Positions 1-5,962 of a stretch of 34,060 nt of DNA are shown in pieces; positions within the stretch are counted from its first letter, which is position 1; every line of letters begins with the position of its first letter. The DNA lies in the NCBI GenBank assembly GCA_029257715.1, contig JARIAT010000090.1:1-34060 (forward strand), written 5' to 3'. The translations under genes and the position numbers were made by a program. Source of the stretch: Faecousia sp. Lineage in GTDB: Bacteria > Bacillota > Clostridia > Oscillospirales > Oscillospiraceae. A model generated the notes under the pieces. It was not told the origin of the DNA. It searched no databases and worked only from the letters and a program-made list of their open reading frames with translations.

Positions 1-1
1 A

Positions 2-439
2 ACTTATCGGCTCGATGAGCAGATCCGCCAGTCTCTTTTGGCGCTGGAGCCAAGGTGGATTGAAAAAAACAACGAATTTGATGTGGATCTTGAATGTATC
101 GAGTATACCGGCAACGAGAATCTTTTAATGCATGTATGGAACAATCTGATGGAAAATGCCATCAAATACGGCCCAGACGGAGGCCTTATCACCATGCGTT
201 TGACACAGAGCCAGTCTACAATCACATTTACAATTGAAGATGAGGGCCCGGGAATTCCGGAAGAGGCGCAGGCCCATATTTTTGATCGGTTTTACCAAGC
301 TGACAGTTCTCGAAAATCGGAGGGAAACGGTTTGGGTCTTGCCCTTGTCAAGCAGATTCTGGCGATTTCGAATGGTTCTATTTCTGTGCAGAATTGTCCG
401 CAGAAGGGGTGCAGGTTTATCGTTCAATTGCATATCTGA
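2..439 (+). CDS. Sensor histidine kinase, C-terminal part (cut by window edge)
   Basis: Only the C-terminal ATP-binding half of a two-component sensor kinase is present; the reading frame is already open at base 2, so the gene begins outside the window. The HATPase_c landmarks are in order: N box (NNLMENAIKYGPDGG), G1 box (DEGPGIP), F box (IFDRFYQAD) and G2 box (GNGLGLALVKQI). In the family this domain binds ATP and phosphorylates the kinase's own His, which then passes the phosphate to a response regulator. The usual partner would lie just upstream, outside the window. The gene ends at a strong terminator, and the next gene starts from one of the shared tandem-repeat promoters, so this kinase could feed that regulon (inference). 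The sensor domain cannot be judged. Confidence 0.95.
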   Translation, partial: TYRLDEQIRQSLLALEPRWIEKNNEFDVDLECIEYTGNENLLMHVWNNLMENAIKYGPDGGLITMRLTQSQSTITFTIEDEGPGIPEEAQAHIFDRFYQADSSRKSEGNGLGLALVKQILAISNGSISVQNCPQKGCRFIVQLHI

Positions 440-447
440 TCCGTCTG

Positions 448-485
448 GTCGGCACAATTCAAGCATAAGATGTGCCGACTTTTTT
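448..485 (+). terminator. Rho-independent terminator after the histidine kinase
   Basis: GTCGGCACA and TGTGCCGAC form a perfect 9-bp stem with a 14-nt loop, followed immediately by six T residues. It separates the kinase gene from the promoter that begins at 521. Confidence 0.9.
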
Positions 486-520
486 GACGGAGGGCAGACG
501 ATTGTATGGTATCTTCTTTT

Positions 521-573
521 TCAACAATTGTTGAGCTTTAATTGAGATTTAATTGTAAGAGTGAAGATATACT
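521..573 (+). promoter_or_regulatory. Tandem-repeat promoter 1 (for the 612 operon)
   Basis: TCAACAATTG (521-530) is followed by three 11-bp tandem repeats starting at 531 (TTGAGCTTTAA), 542 (TTGAGATTTAA) and 553 (TTGTAAGAGTG), a 4-bp spacer and a -10 hexamer TATACT (568-573). No separate -35 box is seen. The 11-bp periodicity is that of OmpR/PhoB-type activator sites that replace the -35. The same architecture recurs at 4835-4887 (minus), 4984-5036, 11095-11147 (minus) and 11134-11186, always 53 bp long. Confidence 0.8.
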
Positions 574-611
574 GTTAAAAACGATTATTTCGATAGAGGA
601 AATAGAATCAT

Positions 612-1214
612 ATGAGAAATTATATCACGATTGAACGCGAATACGGGGCCGGTGGTGCTGAAATTGCTCGACGGCTTGCCCAAGAGTTACATATTGCGTG
701 TTATGGGGAGGAAATTCTTGAAAAAGCAGCGGAATCGCTTCAGGTTTCCGTTTCGAGAATTCGCCGGTACGAAGAGCATATTTGCAGCAGCCTGCTTTAT
801 TCCGTCGTGATGCTTGAAAAAGCAAGAACGTCTGATCCCGATCAGATGCTGAGAGACGGATACTGGGTTATTGCGGAGCAGCGCGCGATTCGTTCGCTTG
901 CAGATAAAGGTCCAGCGGTTTTTCTCGGACATTGTGCTTGTGAAGCCCTGAAAGATTATTCGGGTGTCCTTCGGGTTTTTGTGAAAGCACCAATAGATGT
1001 GCGAAAAAATCGGTGTATTGAAGAATATGGAATGAATCCTTTGGAGGCTGAAAATATCATTCACAAAAATGACACAACACGCGCAAGCTATTACGCCATC
1101 AATACGACTGCAAGATGGAAGCGGGATGAAAATTACGATGTTGTATTGGATTCAGCCCTTCTCGGAATAGAGGGGTGTGTGTCGGAGCTCAAAAAACTCG
1201 CACAGTGCTTTTGA
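612..1214 (+). CDS. AAA_26 / cytidylate kinase-like family protein
   Basis: A 200-residue protein starting MRNYITIEREYGAGGAEIAR, the typical N-terminus of the cytidylate kinase-like (AAA_26) family found widely in Clostridia. The phosphate-loop region (EYGAGGAEIARRL) lacks the GK[ST] lysine of true CMP kinases, so nucleotide kinase activity should not be assumed; the family's reaction is not established. The body keeps family features such as FLGHCACEALKDY and a late ...SALLGIEG... segment. A paralogue with a GSGGHEIA loop lies at 23173-23793. The gene is transcribed from the tandem-repeat promoter at 521-573, and the next two genes (membrane protein, phospholipid synthase) follow in the same direction with no terminator seen between them. 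A link to CDP-lipid chemistry is inference only. Confidence 0.8.
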   Translation: MRNYITIEREYGAGGAEIARRLAQELHIACYGEEILEKAAESLQVSVSRIRRYEEHICSSLLYSVVMLEKARTSDPDQMLRDGYWVIAEQRAIRSLADKGPAVFLGHCACEALKDYSGVLRVFVKAPIDVRKNRCIEEYGMNPLEAENIIHKNDTTRASYYAINTTARWKRDENYDVVLDSALLGIEGCVSELKKLAQCF

Positions 1215-1340
1215 TTCGGGGGATCAGGTGGAGCTTGCTGCAACGCAATTCATATTTGAAATCAACATAGACTGAGAAAAGAAGATCATTCACATTCGGC
1301 TGCACAGCATATGGTGTTATATTGAATAGGAGGAGAGCAA

Positions 1341-2105
1341 ATGGGAATATTTCTGACACTTGCGAACTTGTTTTTTATCGGTTCTGTCTTTGGATGGTGT
1401 CTAGAACTGGTATTCCGAAATGTGGTTCATAAAAGTGACAAATGGATAAATCCAGGATTTTGTACGGGGCCATATGTTCCACTATATGGGTTTGGGCTAT
1501 GTATTTTGTTCTTACTGGCCTCCCTGGAGCAGCGCCACATGATATCCAACCCGTTTTGGAATAAACTGCTGGTTTTTGGACTCATGGCTGTCGGAATGAC
1601 ATTGATTGAGTATATTGCAGGCATCATGTGTCTCAAGTGCTTTAATGTCCGTCTCTGGGATTATTCTAACATGTGGGGAAATATACAGGGAATTATTTGC
1701 CCGCTGTTTTCGGCAATCTGGGCCGTAATGGGTGCTGTTTATTATTTTGTAGTGCATCCGCACATTCTTACTATGCTCAATTGGCTTTCGAGAAATCTCG
1801 CATTCTCGTTTTTTATCGGAATGTTTTTCGGAATCTTTCTCATTGATGTGGCACACTCGACAAATTTGGCGGTAATGCTGCGCAGATTTGCACGGGAGCA
1901 TCAGCTTGTGCTGCATTACGAAGAAATCAAGGATCATATTCGGCGGCGCCAATTTCAGCTGGAAATGCGATACCAGTTTTTCCGCCCCTTCCATTCAGAC
2001 CATACAATTTATGAACACCTGAAGGAACTGTATGAAATTCGAGAACCACGGTTGGTCAGAAAAGTCCAGAAAAAGAGAAGTACACACAAGAAATCACATA
2101 GTTAA
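1341..2105 (+). CDS. CmpB-type (putative ABC-transporter type IV) integral membrane protein
   Basis: A 254-residue polytopic membrane protein with about six hydrophobic segments and a basic C-terminal tail rich in Arg/Lys (from about residue 185). The N-terminal stretch FGWCLELVFRN followed by WINPGFCTGPYVPLYGFG is characteristic of the 'putative ABC-transporter type IV' (ABC_trans_CmpB, PF06541) family, whose function is not experimentally defined. The start is supported by AGGAGGAG at 1328-1335. It lies 126 bp after the AAA_26 gene, and its stop codon is close to the start of the PgsA-type gene, suggesting cotranscription with lipid synthesis. No nucleotide-binding partner is adjacent, so a role as a transporter permease is unproven. 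Confidence 0.75.
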   Translation: MGIFLTLANLFFIGSVFGWCLELVFRNVVHKSDKWINPGFCTGPYVPLYGFGLCILFLLASLEQRHMISNPFWNKLLVFGLMAVGMTLIEYIAGIMCLKCFNVRLWDYSNMWGNIQGIICPLFSAIWAVMGAVYYFVVHPHILTMLNWLSRNLAFSFFIGMFFGIFLIDVAHSTNLAVMLRRFAREHQLVLHYEEIKDHIRRRQFQLEMRYQFFRPFHSDHTIYEHLKELYEIREPRLVRKVQKKRSTHKKSHS

Positions 2106-2126
2106 ATGCGCGATAGGGGATGCACT

Positions 2127-2684
2127 ATGACTCGTCTGACGAAAAAAGAAGTCTTTACAATTCCAAATATCATCGGATATATTCGACTTTTTTTGATTCC
2201 TGTTTTTTGCTGGGTATATCTCCGCGCCGATGATACATCAGATTATATGTGGGCTGCGGGAATTGTTATTTTCTCCAGTTTTACAGATTTGTTTGACGGA
2301 ATGATTGCGAGAAAACTGCATCAGGTTACAGAACTTGGAAAGTTTCTGGATCCATTGGCAGATAAGCTGACGCATGCCGCAATGGCATTATGTTTGGCAA
2401 CCAGATATCCTCTGATGTGGGTATTGATTGCATTGATGGGAATCAAGGAAGGGTATATGGCTCTGATGGGGCTAAAATTTCTTGCAGTCGGAAAAAAACT
2501 CAACGGTGCAATGTGGTTTGGAAAAATGTGTACCGCCGTACTTTTTACAGGAATGGTAATTTTGTTTTTCTTTGTTCAAATGCCGTCACCAGGGGCCAAT
2601 ATTCTGATTGCAATTATGATGGCAGTGATGATTTTTACACTTTTGAGCTATATCCCTGTTTTTCGGCACATGAAAGAACAGTAG
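2127..2684 (+). CDS. pgsA: CDP-alcohol phosphatidyltransferase, phosphatidylglycerophosphate synthase type
   Basis: A membrane enzyme of the CDP-alcohol phosphatidyltransferase family, which joins a CDP-activated diacylglycerol to an alcohol; in the PgsA branch the acceptor is glycerol-3-phosphate, giving the precursor of phosphatidylglycerol. The catalytic signature DG-x2-AR-x8-G-x3-D-x3-D is complete (DGMIARKLHQVTEL then GKFLDPLAD). The protein begins with the typical FTIPNIIGYIRLFLIPVF helix and has about five membrane segments. I place the start at 2127 (MTRLTKKE, 185 residues) because AGGGGA lies at 2115-2120; an in-frame ATG at 2106, directly after the previous stop, has no convincing ribosome site. 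Acceptor specificity is inferred from size and similarity. A main housekeeping pgsA may exist elsewhere, making this a regulated paralogue. Confidence 0.85.
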   Translation: MTRLTKKEVFTIPNIIGYIRLFLIPVFCWVYLRADDTSDYMWAAGIVIFSSFTDLFDGMIARKLHQVTELGKFLDPLADKLTHAAMALCLATRYPLMWVLIALMGIKEGYMALMGLKFLAVGKKLNGAMWFGKMCTAVLFTGMVILFFFVQMPSPGANILIAIMMAVMIFTLLSYIPVFRHMKEQ

Positions 2685-2695
2685 AAACCATAACT

Positions 2696-2722
2696 TTAGC
2701 ACTCGTTAAGAGTGAGTGCTAA
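2696..2722 (+). promoter_or_regulatory. CIRCE operator (HrcA binding site) upstream of hsp20
   Basis: TTAGCACTC-N9-GAGTGCTAA is a perfect match to the CIRCE consensus, the inverted repeat bound by the heat-shock repressor HrcA. It lies 152 bp upstream of the hsp20 start codon and directly downstream of the pgsA-type gene. There is no T run after the second arm, so it is not a simple terminator. The hrcA gene itself is not in the window. Confidence 0.93.
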
Positions 2723-2874
2723 AGTTAACGATTCATTCATAACTTTCACATAGTTCGGACAAAAATCCATCGTATGATTAAATACAAGAAGAGAAATTCA
2801 TAGAACAGATACACAATCTGCAAGACAGCAGAGACGTGGGAACTAATATGATATTCTTTGTGGAGGTTTTAATT

Positions 2875-3330
2875 ATGTACGAAATGAATCAAAGAAATAG
2901 TCGTCACAGCAATGGCTACAATCCGTTCCGTGAGATGGAGCAGCTGGAGCGGAACATTTTTAGAGCGCCTTATACACGTTATGATACCGCTGATATGGAA
3001 GGAGAATTTCCTACAGATGTAATTGATGAAGGAGATTGCTTCCTGCTTGAGAGTGACTTGCCGGGTGTACAAAAGGCGGATATCCGGCTTAGTCTCCATG
3101 GTGATACTTTAACCATTCAAGCTGAACGCCACTGCAGCCACGAGGATTCAGAGCATACGGGAAAACTTGTCCGTAGAGAGCGTACATACGGATCTTTCGT
3201 GCGTCAGTTTAGCCTGAAGGAAATTGATACAGATCATATCCGTGCATCCTATGAAAATGGGGTGCTGACCCTGGTGCTTCCCAAAAAACAGCCGGATCTT
3301 CCCAAAACAAGAACGTTGACAATTGAATAA
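2875..3330 (+). CDS. Hsp20 / alpha-crystallin family small heat-shock protein
   Basis: A 151-residue ATP-independent holdase chaperone that binds unfolding proteins during stress. The alpha-crystallin domain runs from about residue 40 to 140: it opens at FPTDVIDEGDCFLLESDLPGV, contains the YGSFVRQFSL strand, and ends with the ENGVLTLVLPK (G-V-L) motif. A short C-terminal tail follows without a clear I-x-I motif. The start at 2875 is chosen because GGAGG lies at 2862-2866; an upstream in-frame ATG at 2836 would add a hydrophobic stretch with no ribosome site. The CIRCE element upstream indicates HrcA repression at low temperature. A terminator follows at 3346-3377. Confidence 0.93.
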   Translation: MYEMNQRNSRHSNGYNPFREMEQLERNIFRAPYTRYDTADMEGEFPTDVIDEGDCFLLESDLPGVQKADIRLSLHGDTLTIQAERHCSHEDSEHTGKLVRRERTYGSFVRQFSLKEIDTDHIRASYENGVLTLVLPKKQPDLPKTRTLTIE

Positions 3331-3345
3331 AAAATCTTAAAATCG

Positions 3346-3377
3346 GAAAGCCCTGTATCCTAAGATACGGGGTTTTC
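3346..3377 (+). terminator. Terminator after hsp20
   Basis: CCCTGTATC-CTAA-GATACGGGG forms a 9-bp stem with one G-T pair and a 4-nt loop, preceded by AAAG and followed by TTTTCT. Confidence 0.85.
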
Positions 3378-3477
3378 TGCTGTTTACCCGCAGCGCTTTT
3401 AATTTAACAGTCGCAGTTTATGATATAGAAACGAATTGTTTGCATTTCCTTCAGTTTGATACATGATGAGATTTAAT

Positions 3478-3516
3478 AAAATGGCTTACGGTCTAATCAA
3501 GATCGTAAGCCATTTT
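3478..3516. terminator. Bidirectional terminator hairpin between convergent genes
   Basis: ATGGCTTACG (3481-3490) pairs perfectly with CGTAAGCCAT (3504-3513), flanked by AAAA and TTTT, so it can act on either strand between hsp20 and the convergent glycosyltransferase gene. Confidence 0.75.
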
Positions 3517-3524
3517 CATTGTAT

Positions 3525-3561
3525 AAAGACAACCACCGGCCTAGCCGGTGGTTGTCTTTTT
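3525..3561. terminator. Second bidirectional terminator, 16-bp perfect stem
   Basis: AAAGACAACCACCGGC, a 3-nt loop (CTA) and the exact complement form a 16-bp perfect stem at 3525-3559, followed by T residues on the plus strand. It gives a very strong block between hsp20 and the converging minus-strand glycosyltransferase gene. Confidence 0.85.
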
Positions 3562-3624
3562 GCGTTGTGCCGTTGTGGATGTTTTACGCCGTATACAGAA
3601 AAATCTGCGATGTAATTATTGATT

Positions 3625-4767
3625 TCAGCCAGAGCTGACCTGTTCATCCATTCCGAGGAGAAGACGCTTCATCTCTTCGTAAATAACTTTTGCAGCATTA
3701 CGCTTATCACCAGCAGCCAGATTCAAACGCATTTTCTCCAATTTTCTGGGTTTGTTCAATAGATCGAGACACACATCTGTAATATCACGAACGGAGGTGC
3801 CGGTTTTTGCGGCCCGTTTTCGGATAAAATAAATTTTATTATATTCCTCGCATCCAGCAACAGCGTCGATAAACACCATGGGCAGATTCTTCATGGATGC
3901 TTCCGTCACACTGATCCCGCCGGGTTTGGTCAAGTAAAGATCTGCACTGTCCATCAGCTTGGACATATTTTCCACATATCCGAAAATATGGATATTATCA
4001 AAATTTTGGTATTTTCGTGTCAGTGATTTTTGAAGTTTTTTGTTAGTTCCGCATACAATGGAAAGATCCACTGTTTTGGGGAGCTTTCGAGACAGCTGTT
4101 TCGCAAGGCTTTTCATTGGGCCGCAGCCCATGCTCCCACACATCATCAGCAGATGTTTGTGCGTTGTAGGAATTCCAAATGCCAGTTTTGCCTCGTTCAT
4201 GGAAACATGATGATAGAACATCTGACGAATAGGAATTCCACTGCTTATGATTTGCTCATCTGCTATATTGGGGCACTCATAGGAAACAGAAAGGGGCTGA
4301 TCTGGGATAAAATGAAGGTCCACTGTGCTTTCTTTTGTTCCTGGATTACAGGTGTAATCCGTGGCAACGAGGCAGGTTACAATTGGAAGATGATACCGTT
4401 TTTGAACCTCTGTAATCATCAAAGATGCAAACACATGGGTACAGATGATGGTCTCAAATCCACCTGCGGTGATACAATCGCGAATTCGCTCGGCACCCAG
4501 CGTCAAGAACTTATAAATATGAGAGTCTTCCTCAAATAGACCGGAATGTTTCTCAGAATATCGATATCCCACTTCAAAAAGGCTGTGAATATGACGATAT
4601 ATGGCCACATGGCCCCAGCATACCACCTTAGAAACGCGCTCTGAAACAAAACTGAGAGCATCTTCTATGGTGCAGATTTCCCCCTGCGTGTCATAGTATT
4701 CTTTGATGGCTTTGGCGCAGGAGTTATGTCCCTGACCGGTGCTGCAGGTCAGAATCAGCGTTGCCAT
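3625..4767 (-). CDS. MGDG-synthase-type diacylglycerol glycosyltransferase (paralogue 1)
   Basis: A 380-residue GT-B enzyme of the MGDG synthase/UgtP type (PF06925 N-terminal domain plus a glycosyltransferase-28-like C-terminal domain), which in known members moves a sugar from UDP-hexose to diacylglycerol at the inner face of the membrane. It begins ATLILTCSTGQGHNS, the family's glycine-rich lipid-side motif, and ends the donor half with LTKPGGISVTEA, then PMVFIDAVAGCEEYN. I use the ATG at 4767 because AAGGAG sits 7-8 bases upstream; the ATG at 4773 is too close to it. Transcription comes from the tandem-repeat promoter at 4835-4887. A second member at 11243-12361 shares the same start motif (LILTCSTGEGHNS). 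Sugar and acceptor are not known from sequence. Confidence 0.87.
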   Translation of the reverse strand: MATLILTCSTGQGHNSCAKAIKEYYDTQGEICTIEDALSFVSERVSKVVCWGHVAIYRHIHSLFEVGYRYSEKHSGLFEEDSHIYKFLTLGAERIRDCITAGGFETIICTHVFASLMITEVQKRYHLPIVTCLVATDYTCNPGTKESTVDLHFIPDQPLSVSYECPNIADEQIISSGIPIRQMFYHHVSMNEAKLAFGIPTTHKHLLMMCGSMGCGPMKSLAKQLSRKLPKTVDLSIVCGTNKKLQKSLTRKYQNFDNIHIFGYVENMSKLMDSADLYLTKPGGISVTEASMKNLPMVFIDAVAGCEEYNKIYFIRKRAAKTGTSVRDITDVCLDLLNKPRKLEKMRLNLAAGDKRNAAKVIYEEMKRLLLGMDEQVSSG

Positions 4768-4834
4768 TTTCATTCTCCTTTCATACTGTTAGATAAAATA
4801 ATTGGGACAGTTAAAATCATATCTATTTAAAACC

Positions 4835-4887
4835 AGTATAACAGCGGTAAATCAAATCTGGGTCAACTGATCTTCAACTTTTGTTGA
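4835..4887 (-). promoter_or_regulatory. Tandem-repeat promoter 2 (minus strand, for glycosyltransferase 1)
   Basis: Reading the minus strand: TCAACAAAAG (4887-4878), then 11-bp repeats TTGAAGATCAG (4877-4867), TTGACCCAGAT (4866-4856) and TTGATTTACCG (4855-4845), a 4-bp gap, and -10 TATACT (4840-4835). Spacing is identical to the other four copies; only the last half of the upstream half-site differs (AAAG instead of ATTG). The predicted start of transcription is about 60 bp before the glycosyltransferase start codon. Confidence 0.8.
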
Positions 4888-4983
4888 AACTCCCTAAGAA
4901 ATTGCAAAGAATTTCAATAGCAATCTGGGGTTCTAAATTTTTTGAAAGGGCAAAATTAGCATTCAACCATAGGTTTCGAAAGG

Positions 4984-5036
4984 TCAACAATTGTTGAGTT
5001 TTGGTTGAGATGTGGTTGAAAAAACTGCGGTAGAAT
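4984..5036 (+). promoter_or_regulatory. Tandem-repeat promoter 3 (for the response regulator)
   Basis: TCAACAATTG (4984-4993) precedes 11-bp repeats TTGAGTTTTGG (4994), TTGAGATGTGG (5005) and TTGAAAAAACT (5016), GCGG, then -10 TAGAAT (5031-5036). The transcript would have a leader of about 120 nt before the response regulator start at 5166. The palindrome also faces left, but minus-strand repeats beyond the first TTGACC are not kept, and glycosyltransferase 1 has its own site at 4835-4887. Confidence 0.8.
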
Positions 5037-5165
5037 ACAGCTATACACGGTGGAAAATGCAAATTACATCAAGGAATCTGAGCAATAAATGACAGGAGAA
5101 TGATCTGGATTTCTTTCGTCGAAGAAGATTAAAAATACATATTATATACTTACAGGGGGGATACG

Positions 5166-5837
5166 ATGTCTAAAATTCTGATTGCAGAGGATGATCTGGA
5201 ACTGCGTCGGCTGTTTATCAGAGTTCTTCAGAAAAACGGATATACAGTCAAAGCTGTAACCAACGGCTGCGAAGTTCTGGAATCGCTGAAAGAAGGGTTT
5301 GATTTGGTGCTCTCAGATGCAATAATGCCTGTGATGAATGGATTTGAAATGGTAAAACATCTCAGAGAGATGGGAAGTGCTATTCCGGTGCTGATCCTTA
5401 CAGCGAAAGATGCCTTTGATGATATGTCTGAGGGATTGTTAAGCGGCACCGTTGAATATATGATGAAGCCGATCAATATGAAAGAAATGATCCTTCAAAT
5501 CGGGGCATTGCTATCACGGGCGAAAATTATAATCGAACATCGTCAGATTTTAGGGAATACGATTCTGGAAGCGGATTCCCTTACCGTCACAGAAGAAGGA
5601 AGATCTGTGACGCTTCCGCAAAAGGATTTTCAGCTTCTCTATAAAATGGCCTCCAATCCTGGAAGAATTTTTACCTGTCAGCAGCTTATGGACGATATCT
5701 GGGATCGAGATGGAGAATGGGATTCCAAGACGGTGGATTCCCATGTAGGGATGCTTTGCGAGCAATTTCGGGAAAATAAGGATTTTAAAATCGTTAGTAT
5801 GCGTGGAATTGGGTATAAAGTAGCACCGTGTGTTTGA
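5166..5837 (+). CDS. OmpR/PhoB-type response regulator transcription factor
   Basis: A 223-residue two-component regulator. The receiver domain (about 1-115) has the acidic pocket E8-D9-D10, the phospho-acceptor D51 in LVLSDAIMPVMNG, the conserved T in LILTAKD and the K of MMKPIN. The winged-helix DNA-binding domain (about 130-220) shows LPQKDFQLLYKMASNPGRIF and the DSKTVDSHVGMLCEQFR recognition region, ending MRGIGYKV. No kinase gene is adjacent, so it is an orphan in this window; the kinase cut at the left edge is one candidate partner. Its own promoter (4984-5036) carries the tandem 11-bp repeats, the site form recognised by this family, which suggests autoregulation and control of the neighbouring lipid and transport genes (inference). 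GGGGGG at 5155-5160 serves as ribosome site. Confidence 0.93.
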   Translation: MSKILIAEDDLELRRLFIRVLQKNGYTVKAVTNGCEVLESLKEGFDLVLSDAIMPVMNGFEMVKHLREMGSAIPVLILTAKDAFDDMSEGLLSGTVEYMMKPINMKEMILQIGALLSRAKIIIEHRQILGNTILEADSLTVTEEGRSVTLPQKDFQLLYKMASNPGRIFTCQQLMDDIWDRDGEWDSKTVDSHVGMLCEQFRENKDFKIVSMRGIGYKVAPCV

Positions 5838-5853
5838 GAACTCTTTCCTTTCG

Positions 5854-5890
5854 ATCGCCGCTGTACATATGCAGCGGCGATTCCGTTTTC
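5854..5890 (+). terminator. Terminator after the response regulator
   Basis: ATCGCCGCTG (5854-5863) pairs perfectly with CAGCGGCGAT (5872-5881) across an 8-nt loop, followed by TCCGTTTTCC. The T tract is interrupted, so strength is uncertain. Confidence 0.7.
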
Positions 5891-5928
5891 CTGCAAGAGC
5901 GCGTGAGGATTGGAGCAAAAATTAGAAA

Positions 5929-5959
5929 AATTGCCTGGATGAATTTCATCCAGGCAATT
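5929..5959 (-). terminator. Terminator of the RND-GLUG operon
   Basis: A 15-bp perfect inverted repeat (arm AATTGCCTGGATGAA) around a single central base; on the minus strand it runs into TTTTTCTAATTTTTG. It starts 4 bp after the stop codon of the GLUG protein gene. Confidence 0.88.
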
Positions 5960-5962
5960 CGA

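Noticed and set aside
2696-2722. The inverted repeat after pgsA read as a terminator
   Set aside because: No T run follows, and both arms match the CIRCE consensus at every base with the correct 9-bp gap upstream of a heat-shock gene.
4940-4994. A sixth tandem-repeat promoter on the minus strand leaving the palindrome at 4984
   Set aside because: Only the first TTGACC repeat is in place; the next TTGA is out of phase by one base, the third is absent, and no -10 box stands at the expected position.
4984-4997. TCAACAATTGTTGA as a simple dimeric repressor operator
   Set aside because: In every copy the palindrome is followed by phased 11-bp direct repeats and a -10 box at fixed distance and no -35, which points to an OmpR/PhoB-type activator; one copy (4878-4887) lacks full symmetry yet keeps the repeats.
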